From contig CAUYUJ010021170.1 in NCBI GenBank assembly GCA_963575745.1, forward strand, positions 541,801 to 605,800: a stretch of 64,000 bases of DNA, read 5' to 3'. This document shows, one piece after another, positions 1 through 10,165 of this stretch (position 1 is its first letter; every line of letters begins with the position of its first letter). The notes below the pieces were generated by a model. It saw nothing but the letters and a program-made list of their open reading frames with translations. It was not told the origin of the DNA and did not search any database. This DNA comes from Prorocentrum cordatum. Taxonomy: Eukaryota > Sar > Dinophyceae > Prorocentrales > Prorocentraceae. The translations under genes and the position numbers were made by a program.

Positions 1-1790
1 CCCCCCAGCAGCCCTCGAAAGTGGCGACAGTTTCACAGGTCGCAGCCCCCCAAGGGATGGCGAGGTCAGATTTGAGTCCGCCGTGTGTACCCACTGTGCT
101 GGGCCCCCCAGCAGGCCTCGAAAGCGGCGACCGTTTCACTGATCGCAGCCCCCCAGGGACGGCGAGGTCTAATTTGAATCTGCGTGTGGCGTCACTGTGC
201 TGGGCCCCCCAGCAGGCCGCGAAAGTGGCGACAGTTTCACAGATCGAAGCCCCCCAGGGATGGCGAGGTACCATTTGAGTCCGCCGTGGGTGCCCACTGC
301 TGGGCCCCCCAGCAGGCCTCGAAACTGGCGACAGTTTCACAGATCGCAGCACCCCAGGGATGGCGAGGTCTAATTTGAGCCCGCCGTGTGTACCCACTGT
401 GCTGGGCCCCCCAGCAGGCATCGAAAGTGGCGACAGTTTCACAGATCGCAGCCCCCCCAGGGATGGCGAGGTCTAATTTGAGCCCGCCGTGTGTACCCAC
501 TGTGCTGGGCCCCCCCAGCAGCCCTCGAAAGTGGCGACAGTTTCACATACCGCAGCCCCCCCAGGGATGGCGAGGTCCCATTTGAATCCGCCGTGTGTAC
601 CCACTGTGCTGGGCCCCCCAGCAGGCCTCGAAAGTGGCGACAGTTTCACAGATCGCAGCCCCCCCAGGGATGGCGAGGTCCCATTTGAATCCGCCGTGGC
701 CCACTGTGCTGGGCCCCCCAGCAGGCCTCGAAAGTGGCGACAGTTTCACAGATCGCAGCCCCCCAGGGATGGCGAGGTCAATTTGAGTCCGCCGTGTGTA
801 CCACTGTGCTGGGCCCCCCAGCAGGCCTCGAAAGTGGCGACAGTTTCACAGATCGCAGCCCCCCAGGGATGGCGAGGTCACATTTGAATCCGCCGTGTGT
901 CTACCCACTTCGCTGGGCCCCCCAGCAGGCCTCGAAAGCGGCGACAGTTTCACAGATCGCAGCCCCCCAGGGATGGCGAGGTCTAATTTGAATCAGCCGT
1001 GTGTACCCACTGTGCTGGGCCCCCCAGCAGGCCTCGAAAGTGGCGACAGTTTCACAGATCGCAGCCCCCCCAGGGATGGCGAGGTCTAATCTGAGCCCGC
1101 CGTGTGTGCCCACTGCGCTGGGCCCCCAGCAGGCATCGAAAGTGGCGACAGTTTCACAGATCGCAGCCCCCCAGGGATGGCGAGGTCACATTTGAGTCAG
1201 CCGTGTGTACCCACTGTGCTGGGCCCCCCAGCAGGCCTCGAAAGTGGCGACAGTTTCACAGATCGCAACTCCCCAGGGATGGCGAGGTCTAGTTTGAATC
1301 CGCCGTGTGTACCCACTGTGCTGGGCCCCCCAGCAGGCGTCGAAAGTGGCGACAGTTTCACATATCGCACCCCCCCAGGGATGGCGAGGTCCCATGTGAG
1401 TCCGCCGTGTGTACCCACTGTGCTGGGCCCCCCAGCAGCCCTCGAAAGTGGCGACACTTTCACATATCGCAGCCCCTCAGGGATGGCGAGGTCCCATTTG
1501 AGTCCGCCGTGTGCGCCCACTGTGCTGGCCCCCCCAGCAGGCCTCGAAAGTGGCGACAGTTTCACAGATCGCAGCCCCCCAGGGACGGCGAGGTCTATTT
1601 TGAGTCCGCCGTGTGTAGCCACTGTGCTGGGCCCCCCAGCAGCCCTCGAAAGTGGCATCAGCTTCACAAGTCGCAGCCCCCCAGGGATGGCGAGGTCCCA
1701 TTTGAATCCGCCGTGTGTACCCACTGTGCTGGGCCCCCCCGGCAGCCCTCGAAAGTGGCGACAGTTTCACAGATCGCAGCCCCCCAGCTG
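1..1790. repeat. 102-bp satellite array, about 17 copies
   Basis: Tandem units of 102 bp, each with the landmarks GGGCCCCCCAGCAG, TCGAAAGTGGCGACAG and CCAGGGATGGCGAGGT. Units recur about every 102 bp from base 1 to about 1790, and the array starts before the window. 102 is 34 codons, so several reading frames run open through many units on both strands. These are repeat artefacts, not genes. Units differ mainly in C-run length (5 to 7 C) and in scattered substitutions. Confidence 0.95.
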
Positions 1791-2004
1791 GCACGCAGCG
1801 ACGAGCGAGGCAAAAGGCAAGGGGGAAGAGAGGGGCGGAAAGGAGGCAAGGCGACGCGCGAGCAGTGCTCTATTCAAAACGAGAACCCAACGCAGGAGGG
1901 TTGGGAAAGGAAACGCTGGTGGATTTGCGCATTCCCAAAATCCAAGGTCTGAGTTCCAATGGGAGGCGGGATGGAGGGGGGCGAACACCGCCCCACACGT
2001 ACAC

Positions 2005-2049
<45 letters not shown>

Positions 2050-2050
2050 A

Positions 2051-2083
<33 letters not shown>

Positions 2084-2113
2084 CGCACACACATACACTC
2101 GAAAACTAATGAC

Positions 2114-2144
<31 letters not shown>

Positions 2145-2150
2145 CATGTA
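1791..2150. repeat. Spacer with (CAGA)n and (TA)n microsatellites
   Basis: After the satellite comes about 200 bp of unrecognised sequence. It is followed by a CAGA/CAGACAGA tetranucleotide tract at about 2005-2085 and an alternating TA tract at about 2113-2140. The TA tract abuts the B2 end of the retroelement that starts at 2151. Confidence 0.9.
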
Positions 2151-2256
2151 TCCTAACGCTAGACCAGATAGATCGATGCAGATAGAGACGGGCTCATCTG
2201 TTTCATCTGTCGAAAGACTGTGGGCGTTCCCGGGAGACATGTCATAAATCTGGCCC
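2151..2256 (-). repeat. Split direct repeat B2
   Basis: This 106-bp block, beginning TCCTAACGCTAGACCAGATA on the plus strand and ending in ATAAATCTGGCC, recurs at 2409-2514 (B1) with about five substitutions. It forms the 3' end of the retroelement. Confidence 0.85.
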
Positions 2257-2316
2257 CGTGCAACAGTGTCAAAAGGTAGTATTGTTGAAACCAACAGAAG
2301 GAGGGGAGGGATGGAG

Positions 2317-2406
2317 GAGCCAAAACGGCCATGGATGACCGTAGGAGAGGGGTTCCCCTCTCTGCGGCCCGGACGCTATGGCAGGAAAACCGTTCTGAGA
2401 ACAAAC
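2317..2406 (-). repeat. Split direct repeat A2
   Basis: A 90-bp block repeated at 8377-8466 (A1) with only a few substitutions. It contains the perfect hairpin GAGAGGGGTTCCCCTCTC. It sits two bases from B1, as expected for the B1-A2 junction of a PAT-type element. Confidence 0.85.
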
Positions 2407-2408
2407 AA

Positions 2409-2514
2409 TCCTAACGCTAGACCAGATAGACCGATGCAGATAGAGACGGGCTCATCTGTTTCATCTGTCGAAAGGCTGTGGACGCTCCCGGGAGACATGT
2501 CATAAATCTGGCCC
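2409..2514 (-). repeat. Split direct repeat B1
   Basis: A second copy of the B block. It lies just downstream of the methyltransferase-like ORF stop (2539) and directly abuts A2. Confidence 0.85.
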
Positions 2515-2538
2515 AAACCCATTGTATGACCTGGGCCG

Positions 2539-3364
2539 TCATGCTACACATTCCCTTAGGTGCTGGAGCCCCCGAGCCTCTCGAGACGCGACGATCCACT
2601 GTACCAGCAATTTGGCCAGGGGGAGAGGGTAGGGCTCCGCAGTCTTTGTCCAGTGGATATTAGAGCGGGGCTGCCGACCGCGAAGATGAATGTGAGGCAA
2701 CTTGGATCGGCAGCAGACCTTCCCAGAGATGGACAGGTCCTCCGACCTCAGGAGGGTGCATGTCCGCTCGAGCCCTGGAGGCGGAAACACTACAGCCCAG
2801 CCAACAAAACGTGTTCTCCTTTGCCAACGCGTGTCAGACATGCGAAAATCACAGATGATGTCCCGGCCCTTCGCCAGAAGCCTACACATCGAAGGTTCGG
2901 ACCATGCGAGGGACGTGCGTGGGCTCTCTGCAATAATGGGAACTCCAAAACGGATACAACGGCGGATAGTGCTGATCATAAAAACAAAGGTGCCATTTCC
3001 TTCTCGAAGCTGCTCGGCATCTCGCCCAGACAGCCCAAAAACACCACGGGGGTGCGCGCGGGACCTCAAAGGGGGCCGCCTAGCTTGCGACCAAGTGGTG
3101 CACGGGGCCCCCCCGATGGCCCCGCGGATTCGCTTGCTCCTGATCCATCCGAAGACAACTTGCTGCACTGTGCGGTTCGTAACGTCAAACTCGGCACCGC
3201 GCTTCAAGTCTAGTCTACTGCAACCAGCACCTCCGATGTTTCCAAAATATCTGGCGGTGCGGCCTGAACCAGAAGAGGTCCAGATATACAGTTGCCGAGC
3301 CAGCTTGCTGCTTAGCACGTCGGAGGTGTGAATTAAGCCGAGAAAGAATCTGCCCTGAAGTCAT
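2539..3364 (-). pseudogene. Methyltransferase-like ORF of the DIRS/PAT element (frameshifted)
   Basis: The ORF starts at ATG 3364-3362, which overlaps the recombinase stop as ATGA, suggesting translational coupling. The first 30 residues end in YLDLF. The frame then breaks near 3274 and resumes with SGSGRTARYFGNIGG. Read across the break this gives a F-S-G-S-G glycine-rich loop (SAM-binding motif I). Further on are GAPCTTWSQAR (like the PC motif IV of cytosine-5 methyltransferases) and AESPRTS where ENP/ENV (motif VI) would be expected. The last third holds HIHLRG and AEPYPLPLAK. I read this as a cytosine-5-methyltransferase-like domain of the kind dinoflagellate retroelements carry. Its activity is unknown; the frame break and altered motif VI argue against function here. 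Confidence 0.6.
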
Positions 3365-4641
3365 CGCAGCGGCACTAGAGCGCGCTGCAGCTGAGCAGTG
3401 GGGAGCTCTGGGGGCGACCGCACGCCCCGAAGGAAGGCCGCCGGGTCCTGGCTGATGGCGTTGTCGTAGCGGCGCACGGCGAGAGGTAGCTTGGCGGCTT
3501 CGTTGGCGACCCGCGCGTGCTTGCTGTAGCGATTCACGCTGGCGTCGGCCTTCCAGCGCCCTTGACGCTTGATCTGCTCGGGTGTTCGGCGCTTTGTGAG
3601 ACTGTCGTAGCTGGCTCCTCTGTGGCGAAGGCAGTAAGGGTGTGGGCGCAATGCTGACGCGCTGCTGACCTCCGCCAGGGTTCTGAAGTGCTCCGAGAAC
3701 TGCAACTGGCTGGAGGGCCAGAGGTTGCCCTGGCCGGCTCTGTGCTTCAGCTCGAGCAGCCCGGGCGTCAGCTGCTTCATCACGTCCCAGTCCAGCGCCG
3801 CGCTCTCGTCGAACTCGCGGGTCTTGCTCCCGATGTTCTCCTCTGCGGGCGACAGGGGCAGCATCCAGTGCCGCGTGGGCGACCCCGCCGCCGGCGCCGC
3901 CAGCTGCGGCCCGTTCAGCTCGACCAGCTCCAAGGGCCTGAGGTAGCCGATGAAGCAGATCAGGAGCGCGAGGGCCGCGCCCCGGAAGCCCTGGAGGAGG
4001 GCGGCGCCGATCATCGCCGTCAGCCCGACGAAGGGGAGAGGCGCCCTGCTGCGGCCCGGCGCCAGCCGGCGGAACCCCCGCAGCGCCTGTCTGGCGCGCG
4101 CGGGCGCAGCAGGGCAGCCCTTCCTGAGCTGCGGGTACCTGTGCTCCAGCGCCGCCAGCAGCTTCGAGGCCGTCGAGTGATTCTCCCCCTCGAAGTACAG
4201 GTGCCCCCAGTAGTCCAGCAGGTAGGTGCCCAGCTCCCCGGCCTTCAGCTCGCGGACGGCGATCCCCGCCCAGCGCTCGAAGGTGGCCAGGTCGGTGTCG
4301 TAGAGGTCCGCGGTCGCGCCGCGGACCGTGCTGACCTCCAGGAAGAAGGCGCCCTGCTCTCTGCACAGCTGGGCGCTCTCGAGGTGGGCCGCTCGCCGCT
4401 GCCGCCGCCGCCTCTTCCGCGCCGGCGCGCCGTCGGCCATGACCATGTCCACCGGCAGCGGCTCGACGGGCCGGGCCTGGCTCGCCCGCGCCCCGCCCCC
4501 TGGCCTCCTGGTCGACAGCGCGTCGGAGCGCCGAGAGAGAGGCGCCCCCTGCCGGGGTGGCCCCGCGCCTCTCAACATCGCGGAGGTCTGGATGTTCCCG
4601 AACTGGCCCGCGGTCTTTGAGCCTAGAGCCGCGGTCAGCAA
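3361..4641 (-). CDS. Tyrosine recombinase of the DIRS/PAT element
   Basis: A 426-residue ORF. The C-terminal half has the tyrosine-recombinase pattern: an arginine in GYLRPLEL (about residue 234), box II as YCLRHRGAS (about 338), QGRW, and the nucleophile tyrosine in SVNRYSKHARV (about 373). In the usual HxxR box the first position is Tyr here. A lysine/arginine-rich stretch (RKRRRRQRR, about residues 75-83) could be a nuclear localisation or DNA-binding patch. The enzyme would integrate the circular cDNA. The start is uncertain: the first Met lies in a region overlapping the RNase H frame, so the protein may be made by frameshifting or reinitiation. The frame is uninterrupted. Confidence 0.8.
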   Translation of the reverse strand: MLTAALGSKTAGQFGNIQTSAMLRGAGPPRQGAPLSRRSDALSTRRPGGGARASQARPVEPLPVDMVMADGAPARKRRRRQRRAAHLESAQLCREQGAFFLEVSTVRGATADLYDTDLATFERWAGIAVRELKAGELGTYLLDYWGHLYFEGENHSTASKLLAALEHRYPQLRKGCPAAPARARQALRGFRRLAPGRSRAPLPFVGLTAMIGAALLQGFRGAALALLICFIGYLRPLELVELNGPQLAAPAAGSPTRHWMLPLSPAEENIGSKTREFDESAALDWDVMKQLTPGLLELKHRAGQGNLWPSSQLQFSEHFRTLAEVSSASALRPHPYCLRHRGASYDSLTKRRTPEQIKRQGRWKADASVNRYSKHARVANEAAKLPLAVRRYDNAISQDPAAFLRGVRSPPELPTAQLQRALVPLR

Positions 4642-6870
4642 AGTTGACTTCCGATGGGGCCCAACGAAAGAAGAACTTTGACCCTGTGGCGATCGATAAT
4701 GCCCCTGACTCTCTGCAAGTCTGATTTAGCTCTGGATTGGCTGCACGACCCCTCGACAAAGCAAGGACAAGAGACATATTGTCACCCAGAACATGATGAT
4801 CCTGACCGTGATTTTCAGCACAACGAAGCACGTGGCGGACTCCCACGATCGCCCCACGCCCCTCGAGACGGAGGTTGCGCTCCTCAGCGCCCCAGCGGCC
4901 GCGCACACGCAGCTGCCAGTCCTCCTGGCGCCCCGCGAGGCCGAAAGGGATCTCCTCGAAGAGGTGCCGTGTGGTCGTCGCTCTCCCCCATCGAGGATGC
5001 TGGTCATCGCCGCGAGCTCGTAGGCCTGCAGCGCGTGGCGGCGGGCGTCGATGGCGTCCTCCACCAAGTAGCGCCAGCCCTCGGCGATCCTGCAAGCGCG
5101 ACTGACATCCGCAGCAGGGGCCTCCCGCTGCACCACGGCGAAGCCGCCAGAGTCGCTGCCATCCTCCCCAGTCGACGCGTCGGTGGCGGTCACGATGGGG
5201 CTGCAGGACCTGCGCGTGTCAGTGAAGGCAAACACGATCAAGGGGCACATCATGCGGAGCTCGCCCTTCGCGGAGCCCCAGAGCTTCCATCCAGAGTCGC
5301 CCGCCTCCTCGATGAAGCGGTAACACGCGTGCGGCAAAGCCAACAACTCCCTTCGCATGAGAGCCGCCCAAGTGAAGTGGGCGACCAGCAACTGGAGCTC
5401 CCTTCCCGTCATACGGCCGAGTCCCAGCGCGCGCAAGCAGGCCAGACGGACCCGCCACAAGCGCTTGGATGTGACCGAGATGGCGCCGGAGTCGGAGTCG
5501 AGCAGCAAGCCAGTGAACTCCTGACGGCCTCCAGCGAGCTCGACACCCTTGCAGGCCAGCCCTGCGCGCTCCAGGGCAACCAAGGCATCGTGGGCCTTGA
5601 GCTCGACGCTGGGCTTCTCCTGCCCGAAGATGCCGACGTTGTCCACGTAGACGGCGGCTCTCGTAGCATCTGACTCCAGCTCGCGAAAGTTGGGGCTCGC
5701 ACGCTTGTCCAATAGCATGCCCGCCATCCCTTGGCAGAAGTAAAGCGACCACGGCCAGCCCATAGCCAGGACACACAGTCGAGGAGTGGCCTTCTTGCCC
5801 GACAGGCCCACGGCGCGCAGCGCCTCCACGTCGACCGGCGGCAGCCTGGGGGAACTGCTGAGGCCTGGCGGGGTCATCACTCTGAAGAAGGCACTGTTGA
5901 CGCCCATCTGCGCAAGGTACATCGGAGCGTCGGCGCGGGCACGTGCAGCTGCCCAGGCAGCAGGAGAGGGAAAGTGCGAGTGCTTCGGCTTCGCGAAGAG
6001 GTTGTTGAGACACACCGTGTCGAGGATAAGTCTGAGCGCGTGGTCCTTCTTCGAGACGAAGAAGACGCCGACGGTCGGGTCCTCATAGTCCCCAAGCTCC
6101 AACAGGTTAGCATTGAACAGCGATGAGCCGAATCTAGCAAACCCCCACTTATTGTGAATTCGGGCAGCATCCGAGTGAGGCTTCTCGGGGGAACTGTCAT
6201 TGGGGGTCGGCTCAGGCGCCAAGAGGAGCTCCTGCCATCGGCACCAGAAGTCGAGTGCAGCTCCGCGAAGACACGAGCTGCCGTCAGTCAAGCCACCCTC
6301 CTTGGGCAGCGAGACCAACCCTGGCTGGCACCTCGCCCTCGGGGCGTCGACCATGTCGTAACCTGGTCCCGCTCGGGCGCCGCAAAGCTCATGAAAGGCT
6401 TCCGCGGAGAAGCAAGATGGCGGACCAGGCGAAGCCACCAGCCTGGAGATGCGCTCCAAGACCTTCATCTGACCGGCCGACGGCGCGTGAACCCCCGAGT
6501 CGAAGTCCGAGCAGCCATACATGCGGTTGAGGCTCCTCGTCGTCTCGTTGGCCCACAGACGCCAATTGATGCTCACGTTGGCTCGCTTGCGCACCGCGCG
6601 GCATCGAGCCGAGCTGCCCAAGAAATCCGCGGTGGAGGTAGACGGGGAAGGAAGAGGAAGCGGGAAGAGCTCCCGAGGCACGTTCATGGGGAAGCCCACG
6701 TAGTGCTGGCCGCGCCGCGCGGCGTGCTCTGAAGGAGTACCCGGCCAGGGCGAGCAAGCCCAGCCAGGCACGCAAACCGAAATATGAGGGGGGCTAGGCC
6801 GCCCCCTCGCCTCTGCCGCCGCCCTTCTTGGCCTTCCGCTTGGCCGCAGCCCCGTCGGCCGCGGCGTCAC
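4632..6870 (-). pseudogene. Reverse transcriptase-RNase H of the DIRS/PAT element
   Basis: The frame from 6870 to 4726 carries reverse transcriptase: FFVSKKDHALRLILDT (about residue 270), motif A region QMGVNSAFFRV, motif B AMGWPWSLYFCQGMAG, and motif C VYVDNVGIF (about 408). RNase H begins with TATDAS (about 563). The remaining RNase H residues, LEGRGAIV, LGDNMSLVLAL and NFADRGSR, lie in another frame between about 5000 and 4632, so a frameshift splits the domain. Two catalytic positions look altered: the motif A aspartate is glycine, and motif C reads VDN. DIRS-type RTs of dinoflagellates may normally carry VDN; the glycine is more likely a disabling change. Confidence 0.8.
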
Positions 6871-8154
6871 TCAAGCTAGTCGTAAAGGCGCGGCGAGACG
6901 GCCTGATCAGAGCACGCTCCTCCATCAGCTTCCGCCTCTCCTTCAGGGCGGACCCCTCCTTCTGGAGCTGCGAGGGGGCGAACTCCTCCAGCTCTGGCGC
7001 GATCATCACCTGACCGCGGGTAGCGTTCGTGCCCATGTACAGATACTCGTCGGCCCCGTAGTCGTTGGCGGCGTCCACCTGCAAGAGCTTCTCCTTGTGC
7101 TTGAGCTCGGACAGCTGGGCCCGCCTCAACAGCAAAGCAACTGCATGCGCGCGAGCTCTCCCGCATTCAACTGATCGCAGGAGACCGCATGCTCAAGGCA
7201 GCGCGTGGCAACCTCGTGCTCGGCGACGCCGACATCCCCCGGGCCCAAGCCGACGTCCCTCTTCCAACGGGTGTGCCGGGCCCGGGGGTGTCCGTCGGCC
7301 TGCAGGATGTAGTTGCAGCACCGTTGGACCGTGCGAGAACCCGACAACGGCCACCCGCCCCAGTCCGAGCACGATAGCTGGCCGACGCCGTCCCTGAAGT
7401 CTTTATAGCGGACCCCGTTGCCATCGCGCGTCACGTTCAGCACGCGGGCATCGAGCTCCGTGGGCGTCGCAGTGACACGGTCGGCCCCAGGACCCTCGAA
7501 CACCTCCAAGTCCCTGAGGCCGTCGTCCTCCTCCACGTCGCACTTGAAGGCGACCACCTCGTCGCCGATACGGCCATGCCCCAAGCTCTCCGCCATCGCG
7601 TAGTGATCCCAAGCGACCCCTCCAGCATCGCCGCGCACGCCTCCACGATACGAAACTAGCACACGCCAGGCGCCGCGCCCGGGGCGAGGAAGCTGCCCAG
7701 CTCCACCAGTGAAGCCAGCAGCCACCAATTGGGATCCTCCATCATCTGGGTGGCCGCCCTTGCTAACTCCCTCCTCAGCCTCGCACTCTCCGAGGATCTC
7801 GTTCATCTCCACGAAGGTCGGCAGGCCGTCGAAGCCGTGCACGTGAGAGAGGTAGGATGCGGTTCCCACCAGAGACTCGACCACCTGCGCCCCGTTCGTC
7901 CGCATCCCCAGCAGACCCGAGAACGGGCCAGTCACCAGCGGCTCTGGATATACGTCCATGTCTGGAGTCACTATCCACCAGAAATCCGTGAGGTAGGGCT
8001 CGAGAAGGTCCACTCCAGCGTATTTGGCATACATATTATTGCTCGCGGGCCTGACCAAGAGCCTTTCGTGCCACTCTCGCTCCCCCGCGTACTTCACCAG
8101 CACGCGTGATCCCGAGGTCAGAAAGGAGGAGTCGAGACGCTTGCCGGGCTCCAT
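6794..8154 (-). pseudogene. Gag-like ORF1 of the DIRS/PAT element, two frames
   Basis: The ORF opens with MEPGKRLDSS at 8154 and runs to 7126; the sequence continues in another frame from about 7135 to 6794. The middle includes DGNGVRYKDFRDGV, GWPLSGSRTVQRCC and EHAVSCDQLNAGELA. After the break it has RRAQLSELKHKEKLLQ and a Lys/Arg-rich C-terminus (AAAKRKAKKGGGRG). I recognise this only as the ORF preceding RT in dinoflagellate retroelements, with no catalytic motif. By position and basic tail it is a likely nucleocapsid-type (gag) protein. The break at about 7130 is either decay or a programmed shift. Confidence 0.55.
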
Positions 8155-8373
8155 AGCAACAGCCGCAAGAGCAGCAGCCGACCAACACTCCAGTCACGAA
8201 ACAGACCACTGCAATGGTATGCGCACTGCCGAAGACAGCCTGCTGGAGAGCACAATCTGCGAATTCCTCAAACACTCCCGGCGACACCCACGATGTCAGG
8301 CGGCCGAGAGCGGCGGCCACGGGGGAGGCAGCACTGAAGAACTGTAGCATGCGGACCGCACGAGCGGAGCGAG

Positions 8374-8395
8374 CTTGAGCCAAAACGGCCATGGA
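8374..8395 (-). other. Spliced-leader-like sequence in repeat A1
   Basis: Read on the minus strand, 8395 to 8374 matches 19 of the 22 bases of the dinoflagellate trans-spliced leader and ends in the diagnostic TTTTGGCTCAAG. All three mismatches are transitions. It lies about 220 bp upstream of ORF1. The partner repeat A2 keeps the sequence only up to TTTTGGCTC. Confidence 0.55.
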
Positions 8396-8466
8396 TGACC
8401 GTAGGAGAAGGGTTCCCCTCTCTGCGGCTCGGACGCTATGGCAGGAAAGCCGTTCTGAGAACAAAC
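8377..8466 (-). repeat. Split direct repeat A1 (5' end of the retroelement)
   Basis: A 90-bp direct copy of 2317-2406, placed upstream of ORF1. Its outer edge at 8466 is the predicted 5' end of the element. Confidence 0.85.
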
Positions 8467-9128
8467 CATACACGTACCATGTAGAGTGTGAGGGAGAGAG
8501 GTATAGAGAGAGACAGAGACAGAGAGACAATGAGTTGGGAGGGAGGGTCCAAGGATGCAGGGAGAGCTCATCCACCAGCTGGCGCTTGATTTTAGGCGCT
8601 TGCCTCCTAGGTGGTGTGGGATGTACTGGAGTGGAGCGCCAGACGCTGGCTAGCTGGCAGTATGCCTTCGCGCCGCCACGACGGCGTCCCTTTCAGCGAT
8701 TCGGTGTATTATTCGGACAGGACGTGGATAGCTAAACGGAGCAACGCACCATTTCGAATTCGTGAATTCGTATGTCAGGTCGAGGGGACTGGGCGTGGCT
8801 GAAGCAAGGGCTCGGCCTATGCGGGTGGAACAAAGGAGACAGACCCGACACACGGGTGTGTTTCAAATGCTTGGCATGCGTCGGCAACTACCGTGACTTG
8901 CTGTAATCTCTCTTGCCCCACGTCCACTCCTCACCCTCTGCTCCCACATGTTCCCCTTCTCTCACGTCCCACTCCTCGCACCTTCAGTTTAACACAAGTT
9001 TCCCTGATCTCACGTCCCACTCCTCGCACCTTCAGTTTAAGAATGCCGTTGTATAGCCAGGTGCCATATCACCGACAGCTGCTTGGAGAGGCACGCTGCA
9101 ATCGCACGGGCAGTTTCTCAATGATACG
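8467..9128. other. Spacer, no gene seen
   Basis: A short GA-rich tract (about 8488-8530) is followed by unrecognised sequence. A pyrimidine-rich passage holds two copies of CACGTCCCACTCCTCGCACC (about 8966 and 9010). Confidence 0.6.
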
Positions 9129-9978
9129 TTGCGCAACCAGCGATACCTCGCTGGGCTGTTTCGGCTACCAAGGTTTGACATATCGATGGTGGTTGTCGAC
9201 CTTCTGCATTGCTCATGCCTGGGCATTGTCCAGCACGTTCTCGGAAACATCATGTGGGAGCTTTTCACACACATGGGCGGGACATTCGATAGGCACGTCG
9301 TCGTATGTGCTCGTTTATGCGGATTGGTCAGCATGGCGGCCAAGCAACATCACATTCAAGCTCCGTTCGGACACTTATCGATAGGAATGATCAGGGCATT
9401 GCGTTCAGCACCACCGAAACTCAAGCTCAAAGCTTCACGGGTGGACCAACTCGTTCCCCCCCAAAAAACTTAACATACATGCAGGCAGGGTTGGTGAATA
9501 TCAGGTCATTATGTGATGAGCTCATCATGACTAAATTATAGTTTCGTTCTCCCCCCCCAGTCCTGGTTCATTCCCAGTTCCTCCTGCACTCTTCCATGTG
9601 GTGTTTCCCTGAAGGCTCTAGGCCGCAGAGGGCAGGCGCATGCTCGAAGTCATGCCGTACTTGCTTACTGACTATTTCCCGATGGCGACAAATCGAGACA
9701 CCATGAGATATGACATGGTCACTGCTCTGTGCCGCGTCTACGAGCCCCTGAAAAACGATGACCCTGCCCAATCCCACGTAGAAATCAGTAGGGCTGCCCA
9801 CCAACATCTCGCTCTTTACAAGGAGTTTCACAGGATTTCCCTAATCGATGTGTGCCCGTATGGAACGTTTTACCGATGGTACCCGAAACACCATTTGTTT
9901 CTCCACTGTTGCACTGGCCAGCAGAACCTGTTTGGTTCGGCCTCTTCGTACTGGGCCTACGCAGACGGGTCAGAATAG
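9129..9978 (+). pseudogene. Relic of a dinoflagellate transposase-like protein
   Basis: The first frame (9129-9473) has FDISMVVVDLLHCSCLGIVQ followed by GNIMWELF and ends KLKLKASRV. After a gap with frame changes (GLVNIRSLCDEL near 9490), a second frame (9640-9978) has YLLTDYF, then FYRWYPKHHLFLHC and SSYWAYADGSE. The order D/H-rich motif, PKxHLFxHC, (N)xxxWxYxDE resembles the C-terminal half of DDE transposase-like proteins that are multicopy in dinoflagellates. It is related in plan to the ORF at 40219-42138 but is a different family member. The N-terminal part is missing and the frame is broken. Confidence 0.5.
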
Positions 9979-10165
9979 GACAGTGCAGTGACATGGCAGA
10001 GTTTTGCAAGCCTGTCGCCATCACCACTTCTCTGCTCGAGAAATATAAGGGGTCGCATGTTTAAGAGTGCGAGTTTGAACGAGGACGGGGCGCGCCTCGG
10101 CAGAAATTTGCAGCGCGATGCGGCTCCCTCTCGAACGTCCCGTTTCATTACCACTTATGCCGTTC
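9979..10165. other. Short spacer
   Basis: Nothing recognised between the transposase-like relic and the pyrimidine tract. Confidence 0.5.

Larger units (their letters stand above)
2151..8466 (-). mobile_element. DIRS/PAT-like tyrosine-recombinase retrotransposon with split direct repeats
   Basis: A 6.3-kb element read on the minus strand. In coding order it shows repeat A1 (8466-8377), a gag-like ORF, RT-RNase H, a tyrosine recombinase, a methyltransferase-like ORF, then repeats B1 (2514-2409), A2 (2406-2317) and B2 (2256-2151). A1-ORFs-B1-A2-B2 is the split-direct-repeat layout of PAT-type DIRS elements, which integrate with a tyrosine recombinase instead of a DDE integrase and have no LTRs. 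ORFs 2, 3 and 4 lie in overlapping frames. Several frame breaks and a lost RT aspartate suggest this copy is inactive. One oddity is a 60-bp spacer (2257-2316) between A2 and B2. Confidence 0.85.

Noticed and set aside
1102-2109. 335-codon open frame over the satellite
   Set aside because: Open only because the 102-bp unit is a multiple of three; it continues into (CAGA)n.
3688-4620. 310-codon plus-strand frame
   Set aside because: Antisense shadow of the tyrosine recombinase, produced by high third-position GC.
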